This document shows, one piece after another, positions 1-8,914 of a stretch of DNA of 64,000 bases (positions are counted from its first letter, which is position 1; each line of letters starts with the position of its first letter). This stretch comes from Nocardioides jejuensis (GTDB taxonomy: Bacteria; Actinomycetota; Actinomycetes; Propionibacteriales; Nocardioidaceae). A program made the position numbers and the translations under genes. The stretch lies in NCBI RefSeq assembly GCF_004337475.1, contig NZ_SJZJ01000007.1:1-64000 (forward strand), given 5' to 3'. The notes beneath the pieces were generated by a model, which was not told where the DNA came from, searched no databases, and was given only the letters and a program-made list of their open reading frames with translations.

Positions 1-62
1 GGAGTCGTGGAGCCCGGAGTCGTGGAGCCCGGAGTCGTGGAGCCCGGAGTCGTGGAGCCCGG
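1..62. repeat. 15-bp tandem repeat (edge of window)
   Basis: Four near-identical 15-bp units with the plus-strand core GGAGTCGTGGAGCCC encode PGSTT on the minus strand. The array continues beyond the left edge. Confidence 0.9.
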
Positions 63-2186
63 CTTGGGTGCCGTCGTCTGCTTCTGGCCGCCCAGCAGGT
101 CACCAACGACCGGGAGCGTGGACAGCGGAAGGGAGCTGGATCCCGTCGCCGCCAGGCCCGGCTTGTCGCCAGCCGGTGCGGACGACGTGCCGCCGAGAAC
201 GCCGCCGAGGAGGTCGCCCACGACGGGGAGGCTCGAGGTAGGCGAGCTGGAGGTACCCGGCTTGGTGCCCGGGGTGGTGCTGCCCGGGGTGGTGCTGCCC
301 GGGGTGGTGGAGCCCGGCGTCGACGTACCGCCGAGAACGCCGCCGAGAAGGTCGCCCACGACGGGGAGGCTCGAGGTAGGCGAGCTGGAGGTACCCGGCT
401 TGGAGCCCGGAGTCGTGGAGCCCGGAGTCGTGGAGCCCGGAGTCGTGGAGCCCGGGGTGGTCGAGCCCGGGGTGGTCGAGCCGGGCGTGGTGCTGCCCGG
501 CGTGGTGCTGCCCGGCGTGGTGCTGCCCGGAGTCGATGCCGTGCCGCCCAGGAGTCCACCGAGGACCGGAATGCCCGCGGTGGGCGAGGAGCCACCGAGG
601 AGGCCGCCGACGACCGGGAGGCCCGAGGTCGGGGAGTCCGAACCGGGGGTGGTGGACCCCGGGGTGGTGGAGCCCGGCTGGGTGCCGGGCTGCGAGGGCT
701 TCGACGACGTTCCGCCGAGGAGACCGGTGAGGCTGTCGAGCGGCGAACCGCTCCCACCGAGGAGGCCGCCGACGAGCGGGAGGCTCGAGGTCGGGGAGTC
801 CGCACCGGGGGTGGTGCTGCCCGGGGTGGTCGGCGCGGGAGCAGAACCATCGCCAGGGTTGGACATCGTGCCGGGCAGGCCGCTGCCGGGCGCCACGTCC
901 GACGTTCCTCCGAGGACGTCGGCGAGCAGCGGACCCACGGTGGGGATGCTCGAGGTCGGGAGGCTGTTGGCGACGTCAGCCGTCGGCAGCAGGCCGGCGG
1001 TCGGGAGACCGCTGGTCAGGGTGGTGCCGCCCGAGCCGGGCAGACCCGGGAGACCCAGTGACTGGAGCGTCTTGAGGTTGTCGGTGATCTTCAGGACGTT
1101 GAGCAGCTCTGTCGGGTCGCCACTCGAGAGCGGACCGAACGCCTGCTCGGCGAGCAGCTTGAACGCGTCGAAGTTGTTCGTCGCGTAGTTGAGGTACTCG
1201 TTGGTGTCGAGGAGCGTCTTGAAGCTCATCCGGTCGGTGATCTCGTCGACGGCCAGCGTGTTGTAGAGGTAGTCCGGCGACAGGATCTTCTGGGGGTTCG
1301 GGACATCGGGCATGATCCGCTTCGCGAACGCGATGACCTTCTCCGGCGTCGGGAGTCGGTCCAGGTTGACCGAGCCGGTCTTGATGTCGATCGGCAGACC
1401 CATGCCACCGCAGCCCGTCAGCATGGTCACGTAGTCCGTGCCGTGGCCGTCGACGTGCTTCGGGTTGAAGATCGGGATCCAGCCGAGCGGACCGCCGTAG
1501 ATGTCGATGATCGGCATGTCGGAGTTACCGATCGCACCGCTCACGAGCGACAGCGGGAGGTTCTGGTACGCCGCGTCCGTGTGGTACGTCAGGAAGTGCT
1601 CGTTGGTGCCGAGGACCGGGATGCCGTCCTCGTTCTTCCACATGTGGTCGAGGAAGAAGTCGCACGCGTCGCCACCCTGCGGCGGGGCGCCCTCGGTGTG
1701 AGTCGGCCGCGGCACCGATGTCTGCACGGCCTCGCCGCCACCGAGAAGGCCGCCGGAGAAGATCTTCGGCGCGTTCGCGATGAAGGAACCGGCGACCGGA
1801 AGGTCGGAACCCGGGAGAGAGGTGCCGCCGAGGAGGCCCCCGGTGGCGCTGCCCGACGTGGACGTCGTGGACACCGTCGTCGTCGGCTTGGCGGACGTCG
1901 AGGTGGTCGACATCGTGGGAGTCGCGGAGGTCGACGTGGTCGACATCGTCGTCGAGGTGGACGCAGTGGCCGTCGGCGTGGGCGTCGGCATCGTGCCGCT
2001 GGCGGCGGCAGCGGTGGCGACACCGAGCGTTGCGGCGAGGACGACACCCGGCGTGATGAGGGCGCGGGCGGTCCGGCGGGCACGGGCGACCGAGAGGTCG
2101 TGGACGAACACGCTCGGGTCGTGGCTGGGCGTCAGAGAAGTGGCGAGACCGATGGGCTGCCAGGTGGAGCGAGGCTGCTGAGACAT
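1..2186 (-). CDS. Secreted Gly-Ser-Thr-Thr-Pro repeat protein (3' end beyond window)
   Basis: I do not recognise the family. The frame runs open to the left edge, so the C-terminus is missing (about 728 codons seen). The ATG at 2186 has AGGAG 8 nt upstream. The first 41 residues look cytoplasmic, then a hydrophobic segment at about 42-62 acts as signal or anchor. A Thr/Ser-rich stretch follows, then a folded-looking domain at about 170-380 with a few cysteines and many aromatic residues. The rest is a linker of repeated PGSTT pentapeptides that alternate with LPVVGGLLGG-type modules. The design resembles mycobacterial PE-PGRS-like or cell-wall-exposed repeat proteins only in general style. 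It is probably exported, but its function is unknown. The neighbouring gene at 2358 also encodes a secreted low-complexity protein. Confidence 0.8.
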   Translation of the reverse strand, partial: MSQQPRSTWQPIGLATSLTPSHDPSVFVHDLSVARARRTARALITPGVVLAATLGVATAAAASGTMPTPTPTATASTSTTMSTTSTSATPTMSTTSTSAKPTTTVSTTSTSGSATGGLLGGTSLPGSDLPVAGSFIANAPKIFSGGLLGGGEAVQTSVPRPTHTEGAPPQGGDACDFFLDHMWKNEDGIPVLGTNEHFLTYHTDAAYQNLPLSLVSGAIGNSDMPIIDIYGGPLGWIPIFNPKHVDGHGTDYVTMLTGCGGMGLPIDIKTGSVNLDRLPTPEKVIAFAKRIMPDVPNPQKILSPDYLYNTLAVDEITDRMSFKTLLDTNEYLNYATNNFDAFKLLAEQAFGPLSSGDPTELLNVLKITDNLKTLQSLGLPGLPGSGGTTLTSGLPTAGLLPTADVANSLPTSSIPTVGPLLADVLGGTSDVAPGSGLPGTMSNPGDGSAPAPTTPGSTTPGADSPTSSLPLVGGLLGGSGSPLDSLTGLLGGTSSKPSQPGTQPGSTTPGSTTPGSDSPTSGLPVVGGLLGGSSPTAGIPVLGGLLGGTASTPGSTTPGSTTPGSTTPGSTTPGSTTPGSTTPGSTTPGSTTPGSKPGTSSSPTSSLPVVGDLLGGVLGGTSTPGSTTPGSTTPGSTTPGTKPGTSSSPTSSLPVVGDLLGGVLGGTSSAPAGDKPGLAATGSSSLPLSTLPVVGDLLGGQKQTTAPKPGSTTPGSTTPGSTTPGSTT
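186..412. repeat. Long direct repeat inside the repeat protein
   Basis: Two copies of about 88 bp (roughly 186-273 and 323-412) are almost identical. They encode the same LPVVGDLLGGVLGG module with its flanks and are separated by PGSTT units, which points to recent segmental duplication. Confidence 0.8.
402..535. repeat. 15-bp tandem repeat, second array
   Basis: About eight 15-bp PGSTT units occur here. The unit sequence drifts from GGAGTCGTGGAGCCC to GGCGTGGTGCTGCCC along the array, so it holds at least two unit variants. Confidence 0.85.
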
Positions 2187-2357
2187 CTGGAGTTCTCCTG
2201 ATTCAGGGAAGTTCGAAGGAATCGACTGCAGGGGTCGTTCGGGTACAGCTGTGTTCCTGCGAAGGCCGGCGTCACGGGTCCGGGATGGGTGGTCGACCAT
2301 CCGCGTACGCCGCGGGGTACCGGCTGCCACGTCACTCAGAGGGCGTGGCTTCCTTGA

Positions 2358-3566
2358 TCAATCAGGCGAGAAGGACGGGTCGGCGGACGGAGTGCCCGGC
2401 ATCGGCCCGGTGGGCCCCTCGATCGGCTCGACGGCCTCGTCCTCGAACACCGGCTCGGACTCGTCGACGCGCACCAGCGTCTTGTCCAGGCTCGGGGCCG
2501 GGGCGGAGGAACCGCCGTTGCCGGTGGTGGAACCTGCGCCGGACATCGGGACCGCGAGGGAGGTCACGATGTCCGCGGCGGGCTGCGCCACGACGTGGGT
2601 GGGGGTGGCGTCCGGCGGAGGAACCGCGGGACCACCGAGGGTGGCGCCGCTCCCGAGGCGGTCGAGGTGACGCGCGGCCGGGACGTCGACCGTCGTACGC
2701 GTCGGGATCGTCGCGGAAGCGTCGGTAGCGGGCGCTCCGGGAGAGACCGGAGCCGCACCTGCCGACGGGCCGGCGCCGGGCGCGCTGATGACGATGGAGC
2801 CGATCGGGCCGGATACCGCGTGCAGCACCGGGGCGATGGCCTGCGTCGTGCGGCGGACCGCGGTGTCGACCGAGGCCGTCACGCTCGCGGTAGCCGCCAC
2901 CACGTGATCGGTGGTCAGGTCGACCGCGCCGGCGGCCGTTTCGAGGAGACCGGCGACCGGCCGCGTCAGGGGCAGCCGCACGGTGAGGAGGGTGGCTGCG
3001 TCGGCGACGGTCTGAACGGTGGCATCGACCTGGTCGGTCACCGCAGTGATGGTCGGGGTGACGATGTCGCTGGTCGTCGGGATCCGCACGTCGAGGAGCG
3101 AGTCGCTGGACGCGGTGGCCTCGGCCGTGTCGCGTACGTCGTTCGCGATGGCGCTGACCGTGCCGAGCAGCTGCGCGGCCGGGAGGGTCGGCTGCGTCGC
3201 GTGCGTCGACGGTGCGGTGATCTTGGCCCCCACGAGCTTCGGCGTGGCTGCCGGCTTCGTTGCCGCCGGGGTTGCCGTCATGTGGGGGTGCGCGATCTTG
3301 TCCGCCTTCGCGCGGGGGTGGGTGACCTTGTCCACGGTCGAGAGCACCTGGCCGAGCAGCGGCACCGCGTGCGGACGCGCGTCGTGCCCACCAGCCCGGT
3401 GGTGCTCGGCGGCGGGTGCCGCCTGTGCGGTGCCGCCCAGGAGCAGGACAGCACCCCAGGCGAGACCGAGGAGAACGACGAGGCGCCAGCACGCGCGGGA
3501 CATCGTCCCTGCGCGGCGCTGGGAGCGCACCTGACCGCGAAGCGCGGTCGCAGTGGCGTCGGCCAT
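2358..3566 (-). CDS. Secreted Ala/Thr/Pro-rich hypothetical protein
   Basis: A protein of 402 aa with no recognised family. The ATG at 3566 has GGGAG 8 nt upstream. A basic N-terminus is followed by a hydrophobic stretch at about 28-45 ending in an AQA-AP signal peptidase-like site near residue 49. The mature part is rich in Ala, Thr, Val and Pro, has a His-rich patch just after the cleavage site, and repeats valine/threonine segments that could form helices. The C-terminus is acidic and Pro/Ser rich. It lies in the same direction as the repeat protein at 1-2186, 171 bp away, and may be co-expressed with it. An extracellular or wall location is likely; the role is unknown. Confidence 0.7.
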   Translation of the reverse strand: MADATATALRGQVRSQRRAGTMSRACWRLVVLLGLAWGAVLLLGGTAQAAPAAEHHRAGGHDARPHAVPLLGQVLSTVDKVTHPRAKADKIAHPHMTATPAATKPAATPKLVGAKITAPSTHATQPTLPAAQLLGTVSAIANDVRDTAEATASSDSLLDVRIPTTSDIVTPTITAVTDQVDATVQTVADAATLLTVRLPLTRPVAGLLETAAGAVDLTTDHVVAATASVTASVDTAVRRTTQAIAPVLHAVSGPIGSIVISAPGAGPSAGAAPVSPGAPATDASATIPTRTTVDVPAARHLDRLGSGATLGGPAVPPPDATPTHVVAQPAADIVTSLAVPMSGAGSTTGNGGSSAPAPSLDKTLVRVDESEPVFEDEAVEPIEGPTGPMPGTPSADPSFSPD

Positions 3567-3835
3567 CGTCGAGTCTCCCGAGAGTTGGATACGCCGCTAC
3601 GGCGTCGTGGGTCACGTCTTCCACCGCTTGCGCGGTGGTGCTGAACAAGTGCGTGCAGCGTGCGTCTGTGCCGGTGACCGCCGGTGCTCGGAATGCGACA
3701 GCTGTCGCCACCATTGGTCCTTGGAAAGTCAGGATCTCGGAATTCCTGAACTCCAATTGCCGCCAATCCTGCACCCGCGTTTGACCGGGTGTCCAGAGTC
3801 ACGCAAGAAAATGTTTTGTTACTGCCGAGGAAAGG

Positions 3836-4546
3836 TCAGCGGACCAGTTCGGCGTCGAGAACCGGCAGCAGGCGATCCAGATCCGCCACCTGGCCAAGGC
3901 GTGCGAGCCAGTCCAACATCGTCGTCCGGTAGAGGACTCCGGACTCCACGAACGCCGGCTCGACGTACCCGGTCACCTCGAGGGCGATCACGCCGTGGAG
4001 CGATGCGCAGACGCGGGCGTGGAGCCAGTCGAAGGCTTCGGGCCAGTCGGCCGTGATGGCCAGCTCGGTGCCGACGGACGGGGGCACGGGAGGCAGCGCG
4101 AAGTCGTGCTGCTGCCACATCGCGTGCAGCAGCTGACCCAGGCACGTGTCGGAGAGCTCGCGGATGGGAGCGCCCTGGCTGCGCGGCCGGGCGAGCAGCA
4201 TCCGGAACTCGTCGGGGCGGGCGAGCGCCGCGCGCCGGAGGGCCGTCCAGCCGGTGAGCCAGCGACCGGCGGCGTCCGGATCGATGAAGTCTGCCACGGA
4301 ATTGCGCACGTCGGCTGCGAGAGCCTGGTCAATCGCGGCCGCGACGAGATCGCGCAATTCATCTAGATGCGCCACGTAGCGATAAAGACCGGCGGGGCTT
4401 GCGCCCATCTCTGCGGCAACCCCGCGAAGGGTGAGTGGCTGGCCTTCGGCGAGGAGCGTGCGCGCGGCCCTGACGATCTCGTCGTACGTCGCTGCGCGTC
4501 GCCGCGCCTGCCGCGTCGGATGTGCACCGCGGGTGCCCGTCGTCAT
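3836..4546 (-). CDS. TetR/AcrR family transcriptional regulator
   Basis: A 236-aa TetR-type repressor. A basic N-terminus leads into the helix-turn-helix at about residues 20-65 (LTLRGVAAEMGAS followed by GLYRYV). The remainder is an all-helical ligand domain of the WHG/TetR_C type with conserved Trp-rich segments. The start at 4546 is set by AGGAGG 6 nt upstream; longer upstream frames have no support. The gene is divergent from the PhzE-like gene at 5015 across a 468-bp gap, so it may repress that operon or itself. The ligand cannot be inferred. Confidence 0.88.
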   Translation of the reverse strand: MTTGTRGAHPTRQARRRAATYDEIVRAARTLLAEGQPLTLRGVAAEMGASPAGLYRYVAHLDELRDLVAAAIDQALAADVRNSVADFIDPDAAGRWLTGWTALRRAALARPDEFRMLLARPRSQGAPIRELSDTCLGQLLHAMWQQHDFALPPVPPSVGTELAITADWPEAFDWLHARVCASLHGVIALEVTGYVEPAFVESGVLYRTTMLDWLARLGQVADLDRLLPVLDAELVR

Positions 4547-5014
4547 CGCGATCCTCCTGCCCCGATGCAGTGGTTTCACGCTCAGGTGCGAACAGCGTTC
4601 GCACAATTCCCACGCCCTCGCGAGGGGAGATGCTCCCTCCGCGGGCGGTCCGGCATCCGAGTAGCCAGACCGCCCGCGTCGGTGCAACCCGGGCCAGGCC
4701 CGGGCGCGGTCAGACGTTATCCATCCGTGACCATCTGCTGCGAGGTGGAATTGTCCGTGTTCGGATTGGGGACCCGGTATGTCCGAAGAATTCTTCCGAC
4801 TATTTCTGGCGGGTATTCGATTCAATGCCGAATGCGCGGGAATGTGAAAAGCGAAGGGGCTATTCGCCTTTTCCCACAGCAGTTGTCGGACCGCCCCGAA
4901 CGCGGTTCCTTGGGGACGCCGCTTGGCCGCGTAGCGGCAGGGGTGCCGTGGTCGAGGTTCCCAGCGGCCGGATATCCGATCGGCGCGCGGCGAGGGCGTC
5001 GTTAGGCTTCGGTC
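4547..5014. other. Divergent intergenic region with hairpin and palindrome
   Basis: A 468-bp gap between the TetR gene and the PhzE-like gene, more AT-rich near 4780-4870 than its surroundings. It holds an 11-bp perfect stem (4640-4650 with 4668-4678) and a 12-bp palindrome GAAGAATTCTTC at 4785-4796. The palindrome is a possible operator for the TetR protein. I see no small gene and no T-box or Trp leader peptide. Confidence 0.5.
5003..5008 (+). promoter_or_regulatory. -10 hexamer of leaderless phzE-like mRNA
   Basis: TAGGCT lies 6 nt before the ATG at 5015 with no Shine-Dalgarno sequence between. This spacing places the transcription start at the start codon. Confidence 0.55.
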
Positions 5015-6931
5015 ATGACTGACGCGCCTGCTGCCACTGTTGACGCCCGGGGTCTCCTCGACGCGATCACGGGGCGCGAGGCGTGGGCGGCGATCCGGCT
5101 TCGCAACTCGGCGACGGTGACGCTCATCGGCGGCCCGCGGTCCGAGGTCGCCAGCATCCTCGACATCCCCCTCGAGACCGGTGCGCCGGCGGCGGGGCGC
5201 CGCTTCGACCGGCTCATCGCGATCCCGTTCCGCCAGGTCGCCGAGCGCGGCTTCGAGGCCCATGACGACGGCACGCCGCTGGTCGTGGTGACCATCGACA
5301 GCGAGAACGAGGTGCCGGTCGCCGACCTGCTGGCGGCGCTGCCCGACGTACCCGTGGAGTTCGAGGACCGGGGTGGCTTCGAGTCCACGGACGAGGACTA
5401 CGCGAAGGTCGTCGAGACGATCATCCGCGACGAGATCGGCCAGGGCGAGGGCGCCAACCTCGTCGTTGGCCGCCACTTCCGTGCGCAGGTCGCGAACATG
5501 TCGACCGACGTCGCGCTCACCGTCTTCCGCCGCCTGCTCGAGCGCGAGCGCGGCGCCTACTGGACCTATGTCTTCTTCACCGGCGACCGGTTCCTCGTCG
5601 GCGCCTCGCCTGAGCGCCATGTCTCGGTCAACGGCGGCGACGTCCGGATGAACCCGATCTCCGGCACGTTCCGCATCCCGCGCGACGAGTCCGTCGACCG
5701 CAAGGCCGCCCTCCTCGAGTTCCTCAAGGACGAGAAGGAGATCTACGAGCTCTTCATGGTCGTGGACGAAGAGCTCAAGATGATGTGCGACATCTGCAAC
5801 GAGGGTGGCCAGGTGCTCGGCCCGTTCCTCAAGCCGATGACCCACCTCGTCCACACCGAGTACCTGCTGGCCGGCCGCTCGACCCGCGACGTCCGCGAGA
5901 TCCTCCGCGACACGATGTACGCCGCGACGGTCACCGGTTCCCCGGTCGAGAACGCCTGCCGCCTCATCAAGAAGTACGAGGCCGAGGGGCGCGAGTACTA
6001 CGCGTCGGCGCTTGCGCTGATCGGCCGCGACGCCGCGGGCGAGGCCACGGTGGACAGCCCGATCATCATCCGCACCGCCGACGTCCGGGTCGACGGCCGG
6101 CTCAAGGTCACCGCGGGAGCCACCCTCGTGCGCGACTCCGACCCGGCGTACGAGGTCGCGGAGACGCACGCGAAGGCGGGCGGCATCCTGTCGGCGTTCG
6201 GTCTGGTGCCGGCGGCTCCTGCTGCGCCGGAGGGCTCGATCGCCTCGCTCGCGCAGGACGAGGACGTGCTCCTCGCGCTCGGCTCGCGCAACCAGCGGCT
6301 CTCGAAGTTCTGGCTCACCGACCAGGGCGGGTCCGCGCCGGACGTCGCCCTGCGCGGCAAGAAGGTCGCGATCCTCGACGGCGAGGACGACTTCGTCAAC
6401 ATGATCCGCCACGTCTTCGCGGTCATGGGGATGAGCTCGGACGTCGTCCAGCACGAGGACTACGCGGCCGGCTGCTTCGACGCCTACGACCTGGTGGTCA
6501 TCGGCCCCGGCCCCGGCGACCCGCGCGACGGCGACCACCCGAAGATCGCGGCGTTCCGTGCGGCGACCGACGAGCTGATCGCCGCCGGCAAGCCGTTCCT
6601 GTCGATCTGCCTGGGCCACCAGACGCTCTGCGAGCGCCTCGGCATCGATCTGGCCTACAAGGACATCGTCTTCCAGGGCACGCAGTCGCCGGTGCCGTTC
6701 AACGGCCGCACCGAGCGGGTCGGCTTCTACAACACGTTCGTCGGACGGGTGGGGCTCGACGGCTCCGGGCTGCCTGACGGGGTGACCGCGGAGTTCGACC
6801 CGGAGACCGGCGACATCCATGTGGTCCGGGGTGCGACCTTCCGGGGCATCCAGTTCCATGCCGAGTCGATCCTCACGGAGCACGGTTTCGACCTGATCCA
6901 CGAGCTCGTCGCCGACCTGCTGCTGGGCTGA
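5015..6931 (+). CDS. PhzE-like fused chorismate synthase-glutaminase (anthranilate synthase family)
   Basis: 638 aa with two fused parts. Residues about 1-400 form the chorismate-binding MST domain, with PISGTFR near 215 and the C-terminal chorismate motifs (TVTGSPVENA, then GREYYASALALIG). Residues about 440-638 form a class I glutaminase with Cys532 in SICLGHQ and a QFHAES His/Glu pair near the end. The family transfers ammonia from glutamine to C2 of chorismate and gives anthranilate or 2-amino-2-deoxyisochorismate. Domain order, length and PISGT, not the PIAGT of TrpE, favour the PhzE type. The gene ends 3 bp before the next one. No phzB, phzD, phzF or phzG lies nearby, so the end product is open. 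Confidence 0.85.
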   Translation: MTDAPAATVDARGLLDAITGREAWAAIRLRNSATVTLIGGPRSEVASILDIPLETGAPAAGRRFDRLIAIPFRQVAERGFEAHDDGTPLVVVTIDSENEVPVADLLAALPDVPVEFEDRGGFESTDEDYAKVVETIIRDEIGQGEGANLVVGRHFRAQVANMSTDVALTVFRRLLERERGAYWTYVFFTGDRFLVGASPERHVSVNGGDVRMNPISGTFRIPRDESVDRKAALLEFLKDEKEIYELFMVVDEELKMMCDICNEGGQVLGPFLKPMTHLVHTEYLLAGRSTRDVREILRDTMYAATVTGSPVENACRLIKKYEAEGREYYASALALIGRDAAGEATVDSPIIIRTADVRVDGRLKVTAGATLVRDSDPAYEVAETHAKAGGILSAFGLVPAAPAAPEGSIASLAQDEDVLLALGSRNQRLSKFWLTDQGGSAPDVALRGKKVAILDGEDDFVNMIRHVFAVMGMSSDVVQHEDYAAGCFDAYDLVVIGPGPGDPRDGDHPKIAAFRAATDELIAAGKPFLSICLGHQTLCERLGIDLAYKDIVFQGTQSPVPFNGRTERVGFYNTFVGRVGLDGSGLPDGVTAEFDPETGDIHVVRGATFRGIQFHAESILTEHGFDLIHELVADLLLG

Positions 6932-6934
6932 GCG

Positions 6935-7528
6935 ATGACTGCGCAGCGCGTCGTCCCTCGGGTGGTGCTGCTGGATCACCACGACTCCTACACGTGGAAC
7001 CTCGCGCACCTGATCGCCTCGGTGACCGGTGAGCTGCCGGACGTCGTCGCGCACGACGCCGTGTCCGTGGCCGACCTCGACGACTACTCGCACCTGGTGC
7101 TGTCGCCCGGGCCCGGGTCGCCGCACAACCGGGCCTTCTTCTCGCTCGGCCGCGACCTGATCCTCGAGGACGACCGGCCGATCCTCGGCGTCTGCCTCGG
7201 GATGCAGGGTCTGGTCACGTCGTACGGCGGGCACGTGGGGCGGACGACGCCCGCCCATGGCGAGGTGGCTTCGGTGGTGCACGACGGTGCGCCCCTCTTC
7301 GCCGGTGTGCCAACACCGTTCGCGGCGGTCCGCTACCACTCGCTGGAGGCGCTCGAGATGCCCGACGAGCTCGAGGTCACCGCTGCCTGCCATGCGCATG
7401 ACGGCTCCTCGATCGTCATGGCCGTCGCGCACCGGACGAAGCCGCAGGTCGGGGTGCAGTTCCACCCGGAGTCGATCCTGTCCGAGCACGGAGCGAACAT
7501 CGTTCGCAACTTCCTGGAGCTGTCGTGA
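6935..7528 (+). CDS. pabA: Class I glutamine amidotransferase, PabA/TrpG type
   Basis: A 197-aa stand-alone glutaminase. The motifs are LSPGPGSP near 60, the nucleophile in GVCLGMQ near 90, and the QFHPES His/Glu near 178. It releases ammonia from glutamine for a chorismate-amination partner. The start codon lies 3 bp after the PhzE-like stop, and the stop overlaps the pabB GTG, so the three genes are probably one transcript. As PhzE-like has its own glutaminase domain, this subunit most likely serves PabB at 7525. Confidence 0.85.
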   Translation: MTAQRVVPRVVLLDHHDSYTWNLAHLIASVTGELPDVVAHDAVSVADLDDYSHLVLSPGPGSPHNRAFFSLGRDLILEDDRPILGVCLGMQGLVTSYGGHVGRTTPAHGEVASVVHDGAPLFAGVPTPFAAVRYHSLEALEMPDELEVTAACHAHDGSSIVMAVAHRTKPQVGVQFHPESILSEHGANIVRNFLELS

Positions 7529-8835
7529 CCAGCGCCGATGCGTACTTCCGCGAGGTCGCGGCCGCTCACGACCGGGTCTTCTGGCTCGACGGCGGCGGAG
7601 GCCGAGCCTGGTCCTCCCGCCGGTCGATGATCGGCTGGCTCGACGCCGACGACGTCTCGCTGACCTTCGATGCGGCGCACCGTGCGGTGACGCGGCACGT
7701 CGGCGACTCCTCGGAGGTCGTCGGCGAAGACATCTTCGAGGTCCTCGAGCGCGAGATCGCTGAGGGCCCCGACGACGCCCAGTGGGTCGGTTACTTCGGC
7801 TACGCCTGTCGTACCGACCTGCCCGCTCGTCCCGCCACCGGGGTCCCCGATGCGGTGTGGATGAGGACGACGAACCTCCGCACCTTCGACCACGAGGTCG
7901 ACGCCGCCGCAGGCGGCGCAGGGAAGGAGGCGGAGCCGTGGTGGGACTGGCAGGCCGGAGCGAGGGACGAGCGTAGGCAGGGTAGGCCCGCCTCCTTCCC
8001 GGAGCCGGCTGTGGCGCCCCACGAGTACGTGGAGGCGTTTGCTGACGTGCAGGAGGCGCTGCACGCGGGCCTGACGTACGAGCTGAACCTGACCTATCGG
8101 GAGACCGTCGAGTCGGACGTCGACCCGGTGGCGGCGTACCTCCGGCTGCGCGCGCTCAACCCGGCGCCGTACGCGGGATATCTCCAGCACCGCGGCACGC
8201 ACCTGCTGTCCAGTAGCCCGGAGCGCTATGCGTTGATCGACCGGCACCGGGTGCTCGAGACCAAGCCGATCAAGGGCACGACGCCGCGCGGTGCGACGGC
8301 GGAAGAGGATGAGCGGCTGCGTGAGCACCTCGCGACGGACCCGAAGTTCCGCGCGGAGAACCTGATGATCACCGACCTGCTGCGCAACGACGTCGGCATG
8401 GTCTGCGAAGCGGGTTCGGTCGAGGTGCCGGCGTTGATGGAGGTCGAGTCGTACCCCTCGGTCCACCAGCTCGTCTCGACGGTGCGCGGGCGCTTGCGCG
8501 AGGACGTGACCACGGTCGGGGCACTGCGTGAGCTCTTCCCGGCAGGCTCGATGACCGGTGCGCCGAAGCTGCAGACGATGCGCCTGACCGATGACATCGA
8601 GGAGACGCCGCGCGGCGTGTACGCCGGAGCGTTCGGCTGGATCGCGGCGGACGGCCGTGCCGACCTCGGCGTGGTGATCCGCAGCCTGGTCGCCACGCCG
8701 ACGCACGACGCCTGGCGCTACGAGCTCGGCACCGGAGGCGGCATCACCGTGCAGTCCGACTGTGGCGAGGAGTACGCCGAGACGCGCTGGAAGGCCGAGC
8801 GACTGCTCCGCGTCCTCGACGTCCCGGTGGGGTAA
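7525..8835 (+). CDS. pabB: Aminodeoxychorismate synthase component I
   Basis: 436 aa. It converts chorismate to 4-amino-4-deoxychorismate for p-aminobenzoate and folate. The diagnostic PIKGT motif near residue 248 carries the lysine that marks PabB over TrpE (PIAGT). It is followed by ENLMITDLLRNDV, the MEVESYPSVHQL segment and the FPAGSMTGAPK motif. The GTG start overlaps the pabA stop (GTGA). An insert rich in Gly/Ala/Glu around residues 130-152 looks like a lineage-specific loop. PabC is not in the window. The stop codon is itself part of the large inverted repeat at 8833-8898. Confidence 0.9.
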   Translation: MTSADAYFREVAAAHDRVFWLDGGGGRAWSSRRSMIGWLDADDVSLTFDAAHRAVTRHVGDSSEVVGEDIFEVLEREIAEGPDDAQWVGYFGYACRTDLPARPATGVPDAVWMRTTNLRTFDHEVDAAAGGAGKEAEPWWDWQAGARDERRQGRPASFPEPAVAPHEYVEAFADVQEALHAGLTYELNLTYRETVESDVDPVAAYLRLRALNPAPYAGYLQHRGTHLLSSSPERYALIDRHRVLETKPIKGTTPRGATAEEDERLREHLATDPKFRAENLMITDLLRNDVGMVCEAGSVEVPALMEVESYPSVHQLVSTVRGRLREDVTTVGALRELFPAGSMTGAPKLQTMRLTDDIEETPRGVYAGAFGWIAADGRADLGVVIRSLVATPTHDAWRYELGTGGGITVQSDCGEEYAETRWKAERLLRVLDVPVG

Positions 8836-8898
8836 CGCGGTGTCCTCGTAGCCTCTGCGGTGCTGAAACCCCGCAGACGCTACGAGGACACCGCGTTA
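8833..8898. terminator. Bidirectional terminator-like inverted repeat
   Basis: Arms 8833-8852 and 8879-8898 are perfect 20-bp complements. After one mismatch, seven more pairs extend the stem to a 10-nt loop (8861-8870). It sits between the convergent pabB and sensor kinase genes and includes the pabB stop codon. No U-run follows. Confidence 0.7.
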
Positions 8899-8914
8899 CA
8901 GCGGGGCGGCCGGG

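Noticed and set aside
5015..6931. TrpE, or part of a phenazine cluster
   Set aside because: Domain order and PISGT differ from TrpE, and no phenazine partner genes lie nearby, so only a PhzE-like family label is given.
3836..7489. A 1217-codon minus-strand frame ending in the TetR protein
   Set aside because: Only the last 236 codons are a real protein; the rest is antisense to the PhzE-like and PabA genes.
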